A stretch of DNA of 15,558 nucleotides, taken from Vulcanimicrobiota bacterium (GTDB lineage Bacteria; Vulcanimicrobiota; Vulcanimicrobiia; Vulcanimicrobiales; Vulcanimicrobiaceae). The position numbers and the translations under genes were made by a program. The notes beneath the pieces are model-generated. The model made no database searches. It was not told where the DNA came from and saw only the letters and a list, made by a program, of their open reading frames with translations. The stretch covers positions 1 through 15,558 of the forward strand of contig DAHUYY010000022.1 of the NCBI GenBank assembly GCA_027306845.1, read 5' to 3'. Shown here in pieces: positions 6,642 to 14,597 of this stretch. Within the stretch, counting starts at the first letter, position 1. Each line of letters begins with the position of its first letter.

Positions 6642-6797
6642 ATGAGCCGCTTTTCGCAGATGAGCCCCACCGGTAAACGTGCCTGGGGGGTCGGATTGAT
6701 CCTTTTTTTCGTCGTACTCATAGGTGCAATCGGCTATTCCCAGTGGTACGCGATTCACGTCAACGTGCCGCACTACGAACGGACCGGCACCCCATAG
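6642..6797 (+). CDS. Small single-pass membrane protein
   Basis: A 51-residue protein. The chosen ATG (6642) has GAAGAGAG a few bases upstream; the frame runs back to 6603, but those residues overlap the divergent gene start and lack a ribosome site. The sequence has a polar N-terminus with Lys12 and Arg13, one transmembrane helix at about residues 15-32 (VGLILFFVVLIGAIGYSQW), and a short C-terminal tail of about 18 residues (HVNVPHYERTGTP). With positive residues before the helix, the N-terminus is expected to stay inside. I do not recognise the family. The hydrophobic pattern, start signal and placement make it a credible gene. Function unknown. Confidence 0.65.
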   Translation: MSRFSQMSPTGKRAWGVGLILFFVVLIGAIGYSQWYAIHVNVPHYERTGTP

Positions 6798-6837
6798 CGG
6801 CAGGATAGCCTCGTGCTTCTACCGCACTTCCTTAATA

Positions 6838-6912
6838 AAGGGTGGAGGGGTTCACCCGGCGTCGGCACGGCGCGAAGCGCCCGCAGCGGGCCAATGACTC
6901 CTGACGAGCTAT
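6838..6912 (+). promoter_or_regulatory. Fluoride riboswitch (crcB motif)
   Basis: GGTGGAGGGGTTCACC (6841-6856) matches the form GGNGATGGNNNTCNCC of the fluoride aptamer's first helix, with GGGTG/CACCC pairing. A GGCGC-GAA-GCGCC hairpin follows (6870-6882). The conserved 3' segment is GGGCCAATGACTCCTGACG (6888-6906), close to the family's GGCTGATGACTCCTAC. It precedes DUF190 and crcB, the usual targets. The CTCC within it (6898-6901) can pair with the GGAG of the downstream Shine-Dalgarno (6927-6930), suggesting translational control. The match is by eye, and the changes GAT to GGA and CTAC to CTGAC are departures from consensus. Confidence 0.75.
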
Positions 6913-6940
6913 CGAGTTCTTCAGAGGGAGCCCGCCAATC

Positions 6941-7276
6941 ATGATGACACGCATGCAACTCCTACGCGTCTACCTCAACGAAGGGGATCGCCTCGACGAT
7001 CGCCCGGCCTACGCCGCGCTCGTGGAGCGATTTCGAGCGGCGGGGGTGGGTGGCGCGAGCGTCTTTAAGGGGATCGAGGGTTTCGGAAACCGACGCATCG
7101 TGCATACCGCGCGCGTCTTCGATCTCTCAACCGATCTCCCGGTCGTGATCGAAGTGATCGCGAGCGCCGAACAGATTGCCGCGATCCTTCCCGTCGTCCG
7201 CGCGAGCCTCGCGGAGGGGCTGCTCACGCTCGAAGCGGTCGATCTGCTGCGCCTCGGTTCCGTGGCGGGCGCGTAA
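6941..7276 (+). CDS. DUF190 (PII-like) protein of the fluoride operon
   Basis: A 111-residue DUF190 protein, full length for the family. The signature regions are LLRVYLNEGDRLDDRPAYAALVERFR, here cited as LRVYLNEGDRL, then GGASVFKGIEGFG, DLPVVIEVIAS and a C-terminal LLTLEAVDLLRL. The fold is ferredoxin-like and related to PII signal proteins. DUF190 genes are often next to crcB, and the protein is thought to help fluoride export or sense a ligand; its biochemical role is not settled. The ATG at 6941 follows GAGGGAG by ten bases; ATG 6944 is an alternative. The stop is directly followed by the GTG of crcB with no gap, so translation is coupled. Expression is probably controlled by the upstream fluoride riboswitch. 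Confidence 0.93.
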   Translation: MMTRMQLLRVYLNEGDRLDDRPAYAALVERFRAAGVGGASVFKGIEGFGNRRIVHTARVFDLSTDLPVVIEVIASAEQIAAILPVVRASLAEGLLTLEAVDLLRLGSVAGA

Positions 7277-7666
7277 GTGGGGCTGAAAGCGATCCTCGCC
7301 GTCGCCTTAGGTGGAGGCCTCGGCTCGGCGTTACGCTATGCCGTGAATTTTCTCGTCGTGGCGCGTTTCGGGCCGGGCGTCCCACTCGGTACGCTGCTCA
7401 TCAATATATCCGGCAGTCTGCTCATCGGGGTGGTTGCCGAACTCGCAACGACCTCATCGCTTGGAACGGCGCCGTTACTCCGTCTCTTTCTCGCCGTCGG
7501 TGTCCTCGGCGGCTATACGACGTTTTCAACCTTCGCACTCGACACGGTGACGCTCGTCGGCGATCGCGCGCTTGGAACCGCGGCGATCTACGCCGTTGGG
7601 AGCGTGGCGATCGGCGTGCTTGCTGCCTTTGCTGGGCAAGTACTCGTGCGCTTGGCGATCCGATAA
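7277..7666 (+). CDS. crcB: Fluoride channel FluC/CrcB
   Basis: Membrane channel that lets fluoride leave the cytoplasm. FluC proteins work as antiparallel dimers with two pores. The 129-residue protein has four hydrophobic segments at about 4-28, 36-57, 67-92 and 101-126. Conserved motifs are GGGLGSALRY (12-21), GTLLINISGSLLIG (38-51) with pore Asn43, and GGYTTFSTF (78-86), which forms the TM3 break and the central sodium and Phe-box region. It starts at a GTG immediately after the DUF190 stop. Only one crcB is seen, so a homodimer is likely rather than a paired-paralogue heterodimer. No U-tailed terminator is visible just after it. Confidence 0.97.
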   Translation: MGLKAILAVALGGGLGSALRYAVNFLVVARFGPGVPLGTLLINISGSLLIGVVAELATTSSLGTAPLLRLFLAVGVLGGYTTFSTFALDTVTLVGDRALGTAAIYAVGSVAIGVLAAFAGQVLVRLAIR

Positions 7667-7750
7667 ACTCTTTCCAGGCTTTGCGAGCTCCTTACACGAT
7701 GACGGCAACCCGCGTATTTCCGAGCGAGTTATGCTGCGTGGTTCCAGCCG

Positions 7751-7766
7751 GCGGGGTCTTCCCCGC
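7751..7766. other. Short GC hairpin before the PYP gene
   Basis: GCGGGG (7751-7756) and CCCCGC (7761-7766) enclose the loop TCTT. It sits 85 bases after crcB and 32 before the PYP ATG. It lacks a T-tract, so it could be a weak end signal for the fluoride operon or a leader structure. The remainder of 7667-7798 shows no gene or convincing promoter. Confidence 0.4.
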
Positions 7767-7798
7767 GCGTAGAGATCATCGTTTCAGAAGGAGCATTC

Positions 7799-8170
7799 AT
7801 GCACGATCAAGATTTGCTCGAACGAGTCGAAGCAATGAGCGCACAGGAGATCGACGGGTTGCCCGTCGGCGTTATCACCTTAGGGCTCGACGGCAAGATT
7901 CTTCGTTATAATCGCACCGAGGCTGAGATGGCGCGCCTCGATCAGCGGTCGCAAGTAGGCCGAAACTTCTTCACCGAGGTTGCACCCTGCACCGCGAACC
8001 CGGAATTTCAGGGGCGATTCACGACCCTCGCCGGGAAGTCGAGCGGCGGTATCGAGACCTTCGATTACACCTTCCGTTTTGCTTGGGGTGCGCAGCGCGT
8101 ACATATCACGTTCGTGCACAAAGCAGGGCGCGACGACGTGGACGTGCTGATCACGCGGATGTCCGCCTAA
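7799..8170 (+). CDS. pyp: Photoactive yellow protein (PYP) homologue, stand-alone PAS blue-light sensor
   Basis: A 123-residue single PAS domain that aligns along its whole length with Halorhodospira halophila PYP (125 residues) as I remember it. Offset five, Cys64 equals the chromophore-linking Cys69, in FFTEVAPCTANPEF versus FFKDVAPCTDSPEF. Tyr37 and Glu41 equal Tyr42 and Glu46, which hydrogen-bond the p-coumaric acid phenolate. IDGLPVGVITLGLDGKI parallels LDGLAFGAIQLDGDGNI, and FDYTFRF parallels FEYTFDY. Differences are Thr50 to Ala45, Arg52 to Leu47 (with Arg46 beside it), Tyr98 to Phe94 and Met100 to Trp96. Those positions tune colour and recovery rate. The ATG follows AGAAGGAG by five bases. 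It appears monocistronic and ends in hairpin terminators. No tyrosine ammonia lyase or coumarate ligase is in the window, so chromophore supply cannot be judged here. Confidence 0.88.
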   Translation: MHDQDLLERVEAMSAQEIDGLPVGVITLGLDGKILRYNRTEAEMARLDQRSQVGRNFFTEVAPCTANPEFQGRFTTLAGKSSGGIETFDYTFRFAWGAQRVHITFVHKAGRDDVDVLITRMSA

Positions 8171-8175
8171 AACTG

Positions 8176-8194
8176 CGGCGAATCGCCGAGTTTT
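8176..8194 (+). terminator. First hairpin after the PYP gene
   Basis: CGGCG (8176-8180) pairs with CGCCG (8184-8188) around AAT, followed by AGTTTT. It lies six bases after the PYP stop. It is short and is probably a weak first terminator. Confidence 0.5.
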
Positions 8195-8206
8195 GAGCAA
8201 TATTTG

Positions 8207-8239
8207 AGGCCGCGCTCGCAGGAGCGCGGCTTTCGTTCT
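8207..8239 (+). terminator. Strong rho-independent terminator after the PYP gene
   Basis: GCCGCGCTC (8209-8217) and GAGCGCGGC (8222-8230) form a nine-pair GC stem with a four-base loop, GCAG. It is followed by TTTCGTTCT. It isolates the PYP gene from the BNR-protein operon that starts about 50 bases later. Confidence 0.85.
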
Positions 8240-8287
8240 AGGACTTTCCGAGCAAGAATCATGACGCTCTTCTCGAGGAGGTTCTCG

Positions 8288-11200
8288 TTGTCTCGCACAC
8301 CTATACGCTGGGCGCTCGCCGCCGCAGCCCTTTTTGCACTTAGCCTACCATCGTTCGCGCGCGCCGCGGGCGCGACGGGCGCTCCTCCCGCCAAGAGCGC
8401 GGTGAAGGCTTCGCCGAAGCCGACGCCCACGCCGACCCCCCCGCCACCGTACGAGCAAATACAATGGCGCGAGATCGGCCCCGCCGCAGGCGGCGGACGC
8501 GTGACCTCGGTCGCCGGTTCGGCGACGAACGTGAAGCTCTATTACGTCGGCTCTGCCGGGGGCGGAGTGTGGAAGACGATCAACGGCGGCTTTACGTGGA
8601 CGCCGGTCTTCGCGAATCAAAAAGTAGCGGCGATCGGTGCGGTGAGCATCGATCCCAGCAACGACAATACCGTCTGGGTCGGAACCGGCGAGAGCAATCC
8701 TCGCAACGATGTCAGTTACGGTGACGGTCTTTATAAGTCGACGAACGGCGGCATCACGTGGAAACGGGTCGGCCTCAAGGGCGTCCGTTCGATCTCTCGT
8801 ATCGTCGTCGACCCGAAAGACGGCAACCACGTCGTTGTGGCGGCATTCGGCGACCCCTATCGAAACAGCGTTCATCGCGGCGTCTACGTCACGTTCGATG
8901 GCGGAAAGAGCTGGAAGAAGACGCTCTATCTCGCGCCCGACAGCGGTGCGAGCGACCTTGCAATGGTGCCGAGCGATCCGAACGTCGTCTATGCCGGCAT
9001 GTGGGAGTTCCGGCGTAAACCGTGGACCTTCCGCAGCGGCGGCCCAAACGACGGGCTCTATAAATCGATCGACGGCGGAAAGACCTGGACGAAACTCGTC
9101 GGGAATGGTTTACCGCGCGGCATTACCGGGCGCATCGGGCTCGCCGTCTCGCAGAGCGATCCGAACTACGTGTATGCGTTGATCGAAGCCGCGCACGGCA
9201 TTCTTTGGCGCAGCGAGGACGCCGGTAAGAGTTGGAAGATGGTCAGCGATAATACGCTCGTCGACCAACGTCCGTTCTATTTCACGCATATCGCAGTCGA
9301 TCCGAAAAACCCGAAGAAGGTCTACGCCGTCTCGGAAATGACCTCGGTCTCCACCGACGCAGGCAAGACGTTTCATCCGATCGCCCGCGCCGTGCACGTC
9401 GATTACCACGCGATCTGGATCGCACCGAACGATCCCTCGCGCATCATGCTCGGCGAGGACGGCGGATACGCCCTCACCGTCGACGGCGGTGCCAACTGGT
9501 TCTTCTCGAAGAACTTACCGATCGCGCAGATCTATCACGTCGGGCTCTCCAACGAAAATCCTTACGAAGTCTGCGCCGGTTTACAGGATAATAATGCGTT
9601 CTGCGGGCCGGAAAATTCACTCGACCCCAGCGGGCTGCTCAATAAGTATTGGAAAGTCAGCGTCGGCGGCGACGGTGAGTGGTCGGTACCCGATCCGTCC
9701 AACCCGAATTATATTTGGAGCGACTCCGAGAACGGCTCGGTCGTCGTCTGGAATAAGAAAACGCAAGACCAGTGGTCGGCGCAACCATACCTTCAGGGAG
9801 TCAAAGAGCAATACGATTTGCGCACGAGCAAATATCGTTTCAACTGGGATTCCCCGATAGCGTTTGCACCCTGGAACCCGCATATCGGATGGGTCGGCGG
9901 AAACGTCGTCTTCCAGAGCACCGATCGCGGCAAGAGCTTCAAGGTCATTAGCCCCGATCTCACCTTAAATATGAAAGCGCACCAGATTCCATCGGGCGGT
10001 CCGATCACGCACGACGTCTCGGGGGCGGAATACAGCGACACGCTTCTCGATATCGAGGGCTCGCCGGTGCGCAAGGGCGAGATCTGGACCGGCGCCGACG
10101 ACGGCGTCATCGGCCTCACCGTCGACGGCGGAAAGCACTGGAAGAAGATGCTGATTCCCGGCGTGCCGCCCTACGGCCGCGTCGAGACCGTCGCGCCCTC
10201 GCCGTTCGATGCGGCAACGGCGTATGTTTCCATCGATCGCCATCGTTCCGGCGACTACAAACCGTACGTGTTCGTCACGCATAATTACGGAAAAACCTGG
10301 AGCTCGATCGCGAGCAACCTTCCGAAACATGTTTTCGTCCGGACGATCCGCCCCGATATTAAAAACTCTTCCATTCTCTACCTCGGGAACGAGACCGGCA
10401 TCTTCATTTCGTTTAACGACGGCAAAAGCTGGAAGAGCTTCAAGAACGGAATGCCGACGGTTTCCGTTCGCGATATTCGCATGCAACCGACGTTCGACGA
10501 TCTCGTCATTTCGACGCACGGGCGCTCGCTCTATATCATGGACGATATGACGCCGATCCAGCAGCTCGCTCGCGCGGAGGCTGCCGGCGGCCGATTCTTC
10601 CCGGTGCGCGTTTCCTACCAATATACGCTGCACGAAAACGACGAGGGCACCTACACCGATTTCGTCGGCAATAATCCGCCCTATGGCGTTATCCTCGACT
10701 ATTATCAAAACTCGGCCAATGCGAAGACGCCGCCCGCTCTGCAGATATTCAACGCACGCGGGCAGTTAATGCGGTCGATCTCCGGCACGCACAAAGTTGC
10801 CGGAAAAGCACAACCGCGCTTGCCCAACGCCGTCGGCCTTAACCGGTATGTCTGGGACTGGGGCACCAACGGCGCGGCACTTTGGAAGGGCGCGGCGAAG
10901 AAATCGTATCAAGGGTTCCCCGAGGGGCCGACGGTGCCGCCGGGTACCTATACCGCAAAACTTACGTTCGACGGTAAAACGTACACGCGCCGGTTTGTCG
11001 TAAAACCCGATCCGCGCTCGAAGTTCACGCAAGCCGATTACAACCGCACCTTCGCCTTTGCGATGAAGTATGAGGCGATGTTCGGTAAGATCGACACGAT
11101 GCTCAATAATCTCGACGCCTTAAAGAAGCAACTCGCGACGGCACAAAAGGCTGCCACCGCCAAGAAGGCGACCGCCGTTCTTTCTGCGATCGCCGACCTT

Positions 11201-11485
11201 TCCGGAAGCCGTCGCGGCATGTTCGATATCTTGACGGCGAACTATCAAAACGATGAGGATTCCATCGAGCGCCCGGGTGCGCTGCGCGAAGATTTCGAGC
11301 AGCTCTATTTCGCCGCTCAGGGCCTCATCACGCCGCCGACGCTTGCGTTCGCGCATCGCCTCGACGGAAAATACGCTCGAGCACTCGGACAGTACAACGC
11401 CTTCGTCGGAACGATTCCCGCGCTGCAAGCAAAAATGACGGCAGCCGGGTTGAAACCGATCGCAGGCATCGGTACCGTTCACTAA
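8288..11485 (+). CDS. Exported BNR/Asp-box repeat protein (VPS10/sortilin-like beta-propeller), copy 1
   Basis: A 1,065-residue exported protein of the family often named glycosyl hydrolase or WD40/YVTN/BNR-like repeat protein; no enzyme activity is established for this branch. I start it at TTG 8288 because GAGGAGG lies six bases upstream and the product then begins with a tidy signal peptide (MSRTPIRWALAAAALFA, cleavage near FARAAG). ATG 8261 is the alternative and lacks a ribosome site. A short Pro/Thr linker follows. Eleven Asp-box-like motifs are visible, including STNGGITW, TFDGGKSW, SIDGGKTW, SEDAGKSW, STDRGKSF, TVDGGKHW, THNYGKTW and SFNDGKSW. They suggest one or two beta-propellers over about residues 50-740. 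A beta-sandwich-like part (PPGTYTAKLTFDGKTYTRRF) and a helical end with TANYQNDEDSIERPGALRE follow. It is likely periplasmic or surface-located. Twenty-five bases separate it from its paralogue. Confidence 0.9.
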   Translation: MSRTPIRWALAAAALFALSLPSFARAAGATGAPPAKSAVKASPKPTPTPTPPPPYEQIQWREIGPAAGGGRVTSVAGSATNVKLYYVGSAGGGVWKTINGGFTWTPVFANQKVAAIGAVSIDPSNDNTVWVGTGESNPRNDVSYGDGLYKSTNGGITWKRVGLKGVRSISRIVVDPKDGNHVVVAAFGDPYRNSVHRGVYVTFDGGKSWKKTLYLAPDSGASDLAMVPSDPNVVYAGMWEFRRKPWTFRSGGPNDGLYKSIDGGKTWTKLVGNGLPRGITGRIGLAVSQSDPNYVYALIEAAHGILWRSEDAGKSWKMVSDNTLVDQRPFYFTHIAVDPKNPKKVYAVSEMTSVSTDAGKTFHPIARAVHVDYHAIWIAPNDPSRIMLGEDGGYALTVDGGANWFFSKNLPIAQIYHVGLSNENPYEVCAGLQDNNAFCGPENSLDPSGLLNKYWKVSVGGDGEWSVPDPSNPNYIWSDSENGSVVVWNKKTQDQWSAQPYLQGVKEQYDLRTSKYRFNWDSPIAFAPWNPHIGWVGGNVVFQSTDRGKSFKVISPDLTLNMKAHQIPSGGPITHDVSGAEYSDTLLDIEGSPVRKGEIWTGADDGVIGLTVDGGKHWKKMLIPGVPPYGRVETVAPSPFDAATAYVSIDRHRSGDYKPYVFVTHNYGKTWSSIASNLPKHVFVRTIRPDIKNSSILYLGNETGIFISFNDGKSWKSFKNGMPTVSVRDIRMQPTFDDLVISTHGRSLYIMDDMTPIQQLARAEAAGGRFFPVRVSYQYTLHENDEGTYTDFVGNNPPYGVILDYYQNSANAKTPPALQIFNARGQLMRSISGTHKVAGKAQPRLPNAVGLNRYVWDWGTNGAALWKGAAKKSYQGFPEGPTVPPGTYTAKLTFDGKTYTRRFVVKPDPRSKFTQADYNRTFAFAMKYEAMFGKIDTMLNNLDALKKQLATAQKAATAKKATAVLSAIADLSGSRRGMFDILTANYQNDEDSIERPGALREDFEQLYFAAQGLITPPTLAFAHRLDGKYARALGQYNAFVGTIPALQAKMTAAGLKPIAGIGTVH

Positions 11486-11510
11486 TTCCGAAAGAAGTGG
11501 AGAAACGAAA

Positions 11511-14500
11511 GTGAAAACACGGTTTCTTGCGTTGGGTGCGCTGCTTGTCGCCGGAAGTATCCTTCCGGCGGCGGCGGCGACCGCTCCGTATGCGCGAATG
11601 AAATGGCGCGAGATCGGCCCGGCGATCGCCGGCGGGCGCGTCTCTTCGGTAGCGGGAACGGCACAGAACGCCGATCTCTATGTGATCGGCACCGCAGGCG
11701 GCGGCGTTTGGAAGAGCTCCAACGGCGGCGCAACCTGGAAACCGATTTTCACGAAAGAACCGACTGGAGCGATCGGTGCGGTCGCTATCGACCCCACCAA
11801 CCAGAACGTGCTCTGGGTCGGCACCGGCGAGAGCAATCCGCGCAACGACGTCTCGTTCGGCACGGGTCTATATAAAAGCACGAACGGCGGGAAAACGTGG
11901 GCGCGCGTGGGGCTCGCTCTAACGCGCCAAATCTCGCGGATCGCCGTCGATCCAAAAAATCCGCAACACGTCGTCGTCGGTGCATCCGGCGACCCGTATG
12001 CCGATTCCGTTCATCGTGGCGTGTACGTAACGTTCGACGGGGGAAAAAGTTGGACGAAGTCGCTCTACATCGGCCCTAGTAGCGGCGCAAGCGACATTGC
12101 GATGGATCCGGCCGATCCGAATATCGTCTATGCCGGAATGTGGCAATTCCGCCGCAAGCCGTGGACCTTTCATTCCGGCGGCCCCAACGACGGCATCTAT
12201 AAATCGATCGATGGAGGAAAGAGCTGGACGAAACTCGTCGGCAATGGCCTCCCAGCCGGGTACGAAGGACGAATCGGTTTGGCGATCGCGCCGAGCGAGC
12301 CGTCGCGCGTCTACGCTTTAATCGAAGCTAAGGGCGGTATTCTTTGGCGCAGCGACGATGCCGGCGCGCACTGGAAAATGATGACCGACAATACGTTGGT
12401 CGATCAACGTCCATTCTATTTCACCCATATTGCCGTCGATCCGAAAAACGCCGATCGCGTCTACGGCGTCTCGGAGATGCTTTCGGTCAGTACCGACGGC
12501 GGCAAGAAATTCAAACGGATTGCAAAAGGGGTGCACGTCGATTACCACGCCATTTGGATCGCCCCGAATAACGGGAACCGCATTATCGTCGGTGAGGATG
12601 GCGGGTATGCGCTTACGGTCGACGGCGGTAAAGCATGGTCCTTTGCGCGTAATCTTCCCATCGGTCAGGTCTACCACGTCGGTCTCTCCAACGGCAATCC
12701 GTATCTCGTCTGCGGAGGTTGGCAAGATAACAGCGGCTGGTGCGGCCCGTCGAATTCACGGGATCCGCAAGGCATTAAAAATCGCCGTTGGTTCCAAGTC
12801 GTCGGCGGAGACGGCATGTGGGCGGTCCCGGATCCAAGCGACTCGAACGATGTCGTTGCCGATCTCGAGGACGGATACGTAAACGTATTCAATCGTCACG
12901 CACGCCTCTATCGCTTTATCAACCCTTACTTCGAGCCGGGGCTCTCGATTTTCGATCTCAACAAACGGCCTTACCGCTTCAATTGGGATTCGCCGATTGC
13001 GTTTGCGCCGTGGAACGGGCATATTCTGTGGTACGGCGGCAACGTCGTGTTTCAGAGCACCGATCTCGGCCAAACGTGGCATCCGATCAGCCCGGACCTG
13101 ACGCGGAATATCAAAGCCCACCAGATGCCGGCCGGCGGCCCGCTGGCACACGACGTCTCCGGCGCGGAGTATAGCGACACGATTCTCGATATAGAAGGCT
13201 CGCCGATTGCAAGCGGCGAGATTTGGGTCGGAACCGACGACGGGCTCGTGCAACTCACCCGTGACGGCGGCAAACACTGGAGCGACGTCACGCCGAAAGG
13301 CGCGCCGGAGTACGCGCGCGTCGAAACTGTTGCCCCCTCCCCGCTCGATCCGGCGACGGCGTATGCCTCGTTCGACGACCATCGCATGGGTGATTACGCA
13401 CCCTACCTTTACGTCACGCATAACTACGGCAAATCATGGACGAAGATCGTGAACGGATTGCCCGGCGATATCTATACGCGGACGATTCGCCCCGATATTC
13501 ACAACAAAAACCTCGTCTTTGCGGGGAATGAAGAGGGCCTCTTCATCAGCTTCAACGGCGGCAACTCCTGGAGCCCGTTCTCCTTGAACATTCCAGCGGT
13601 CTCGGTGCGCGATATCCGCATTCAGTCGACCTTCGACGATCTGGTGATCGGTACGCATGGCCGTGCGATCTGGATTCTCGACGACATCGCGGCGCTGCAA
13701 AATCTCTCGGCCGCGCAAGCCCGTGGGGCGATGTTGTTCCCGGTGCGCACGGCCTACGAATACATCATGCATAGCAACGATGAGAATCTCTACACGCGCT
13801 ATGCGGCGAAAAACCCACCCTACGGGGCGATCTTCGACTTCTACCAAAAGGCCCCGCAGAAAAAGGCCCCGGTCATCCAGGTAGTCGATGCGCGGGGGCG
13901 CGTCGTACGGACGATTTCAGGAACCATCAAGATCGGCAAGAAGAAGATCTCGCTCGTTCCCAATAAAGCCGGCATCAACCGCGTCGTGTGGAATTTTCAC
14001 GAAAACGGCGTAACCCGCTGGATGGGCGCGGCCCGCAAGGCATATCGCGGACCGAAGGAAGGGCTGACGGCGCTTCCGGGCCGTTACACGGCACGGATCG
14101 TCCTCGACGGCCATACCTACACGCAGTCGTTCCGGGTGATGCCCGATCCGCAGAGCCCCTATACGCTCGCGCAGATGCGCGCCGGGTATCGGATCGGCAA
14201 GCACTTCCTCGACATGTCGGGAAAAATCAATGCGGTGCTCAATGCACTCGACTCCCAGAAGATCGCATTGAACAAAGCATATGCCTCTGCTCGTTCGGCC
14301 GATAACGCTCCGCGTTTGGCCGCTCTCTCGGCTGCGATGAAGCAGCGCGATGCAATCTTTGCGACTTTTACTGCAAACTATCAGAATGACGAGGATTCCA
14401 TCCAGCGTCCGGGCGCACTGCGAGAAGCGGTGCCCGGCGGCTTCTTCCTCGGTGCAAACTCGCCGCCGACGGCGTCCTTGCTTGCGTACCGCAGGCATCT

Positions 14501-14585
14501 CGATGTACGCTTTGCAACGGCGATGGATGCATACCATCGCTACCTGGCGACGGTCATCAAACCGCTGGGGTTGCAAATAAAGTGA
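11511..14585 (+). CDS. Exported BNR/Asp-box repeat protein, copy 2 (tandem paralogue)
   Basis: A 1,024-residue paralogue of the preceding gene, colinear from KWREIGPAIAGGRVSSVAGT to the helical end TANYQNDEDSIQRPGALRE. It starts at GTG 11511 with GGAG eight bases upstream and has a signal peptide (MKTRFLALGALLVAGSILPAAAAT, cited as MKTRFLALGALLVAG, cleavage near AAAAT). It lacks the Pro/Thr linker of copy 1. It also has eleven Asp-box-like motifs, among them STNGGKTW, TFDGGKSW, SIDGGKSW, STDLGQTW, TRDGGKHW and THNYGKSW. Several long blocks are near-identical between copies, such as FYFTHIAVDPKN, WRSxDAG and SDTxLDIEGSP. Others differ, notably QYLQGVKEQY-type sequence in copy 1 versus INPYFEPGLSIF here. 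Divergence at a few loops with a conserved core suggests duplication followed by change of binding specificity. Ligand unknown. The DUF302 gene follows 12 bases later. Confidence 0.9.
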   Translation: MKTRFLALGALLVAGSILPAAAATAPYARMKWREIGPAIAGGRVSSVAGTAQNADLYVIGTAGGGVWKSSNGGATWKPIFTKEPTGAIGAVAIDPTNQNVLWVGTGESNPRNDVSFGTGLYKSTNGGKTWARVGLALTRQISRIAVDPKNPQHVVVGASGDPYADSVHRGVYVTFDGGKSWTKSLYIGPSSGASDIAMDPADPNIVYAGMWQFRRKPWTFHSGGPNDGIYKSIDGGKSWTKLVGNGLPAGYEGRIGLAIAPSEPSRVYALIEAKGGILWRSDDAGAHWKMMTDNTLVDQRPFYFTHIAVDPKNADRVYGVSEMLSVSTDGGKKFKRIAKGVHVDYHAIWIAPNNGNRIIVGEDGGYALTVDGGKAWSFARNLPIGQVYHVGLSNGNPYLVCGGWQDNSGWCGPSNSRDPQGIKNRRWFQVVGGDGMWAVPDPSDSNDVVADLEDGYVNVFNRHARLYRFINPYFEPGLSIFDLNKRPYRFNWDSPIAFAPWNGHILWYGGNVVFQSTDLGQTWHPISPDLTRNIKAHQMPAGGPLAHDVSGAEYSDTILDIEGSPIASGEIWVGTDDGLVQLTRDGGKHWSDVTPKGAPEYARVETVAPSPLDPATAYASFDDHRMGDYAPYLYVTHNYGKSWTKIVNGLPGDIYTRTIRPDIHNKNLVFAGNEEGLFISFNGGNSWSPFSLNIPAVSVRDIRIQSTFDDLVIGTHGRAIWILDDIAALQNLSAAQARGAMLFPVRTAYEYIMHSNDENLYTRYAAKNPPYGAIFDFYQKAPQKKAPVIQVVDARGRVVRTISGTIKIGKKKISLVPNKAGINRVVWNFHENGVTRWMGAARKAYRGPKEGLTALPGRYTARIVLDGHTYTQSFRVMPDPQSPYTLAQMRAGYRIGKHFLDMSGKINAVLNALDSQKIALNKAYASARSADNAPRLAALSAAMKQRDAIFATFTANYQNDEDSIQRPGALREAVPGGFFLGANSPPTASLLAYRRHLDVRFATAMDAYHRYLATVIKPLGLQIK

Positions 14586-14597
14586 GGCTACAAACTC

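Noticed and set aside
7681..7911. 76-codon frame before and inside the PYP gene
   Set aside because: It overlaps the well-supported PYP gene in another phase and is Arg-rich.
8204..8287. 28-codon extension of BNR copy 1
   Set aside because: It begins inside the terminator hairpin of the PYP gene, and the added residues (RPRSQERGFRSR) disrupt the signal peptide.
8288..14585. Reading the BNR pair as sialidases or xyloglucanases
   Set aside because: Asp-box motifs alone do not show catalysis. I saw no convincing sialidase FRIP/Tyr-Glu set or GH74 catalytic acids, so no enzyme activity is assigned.
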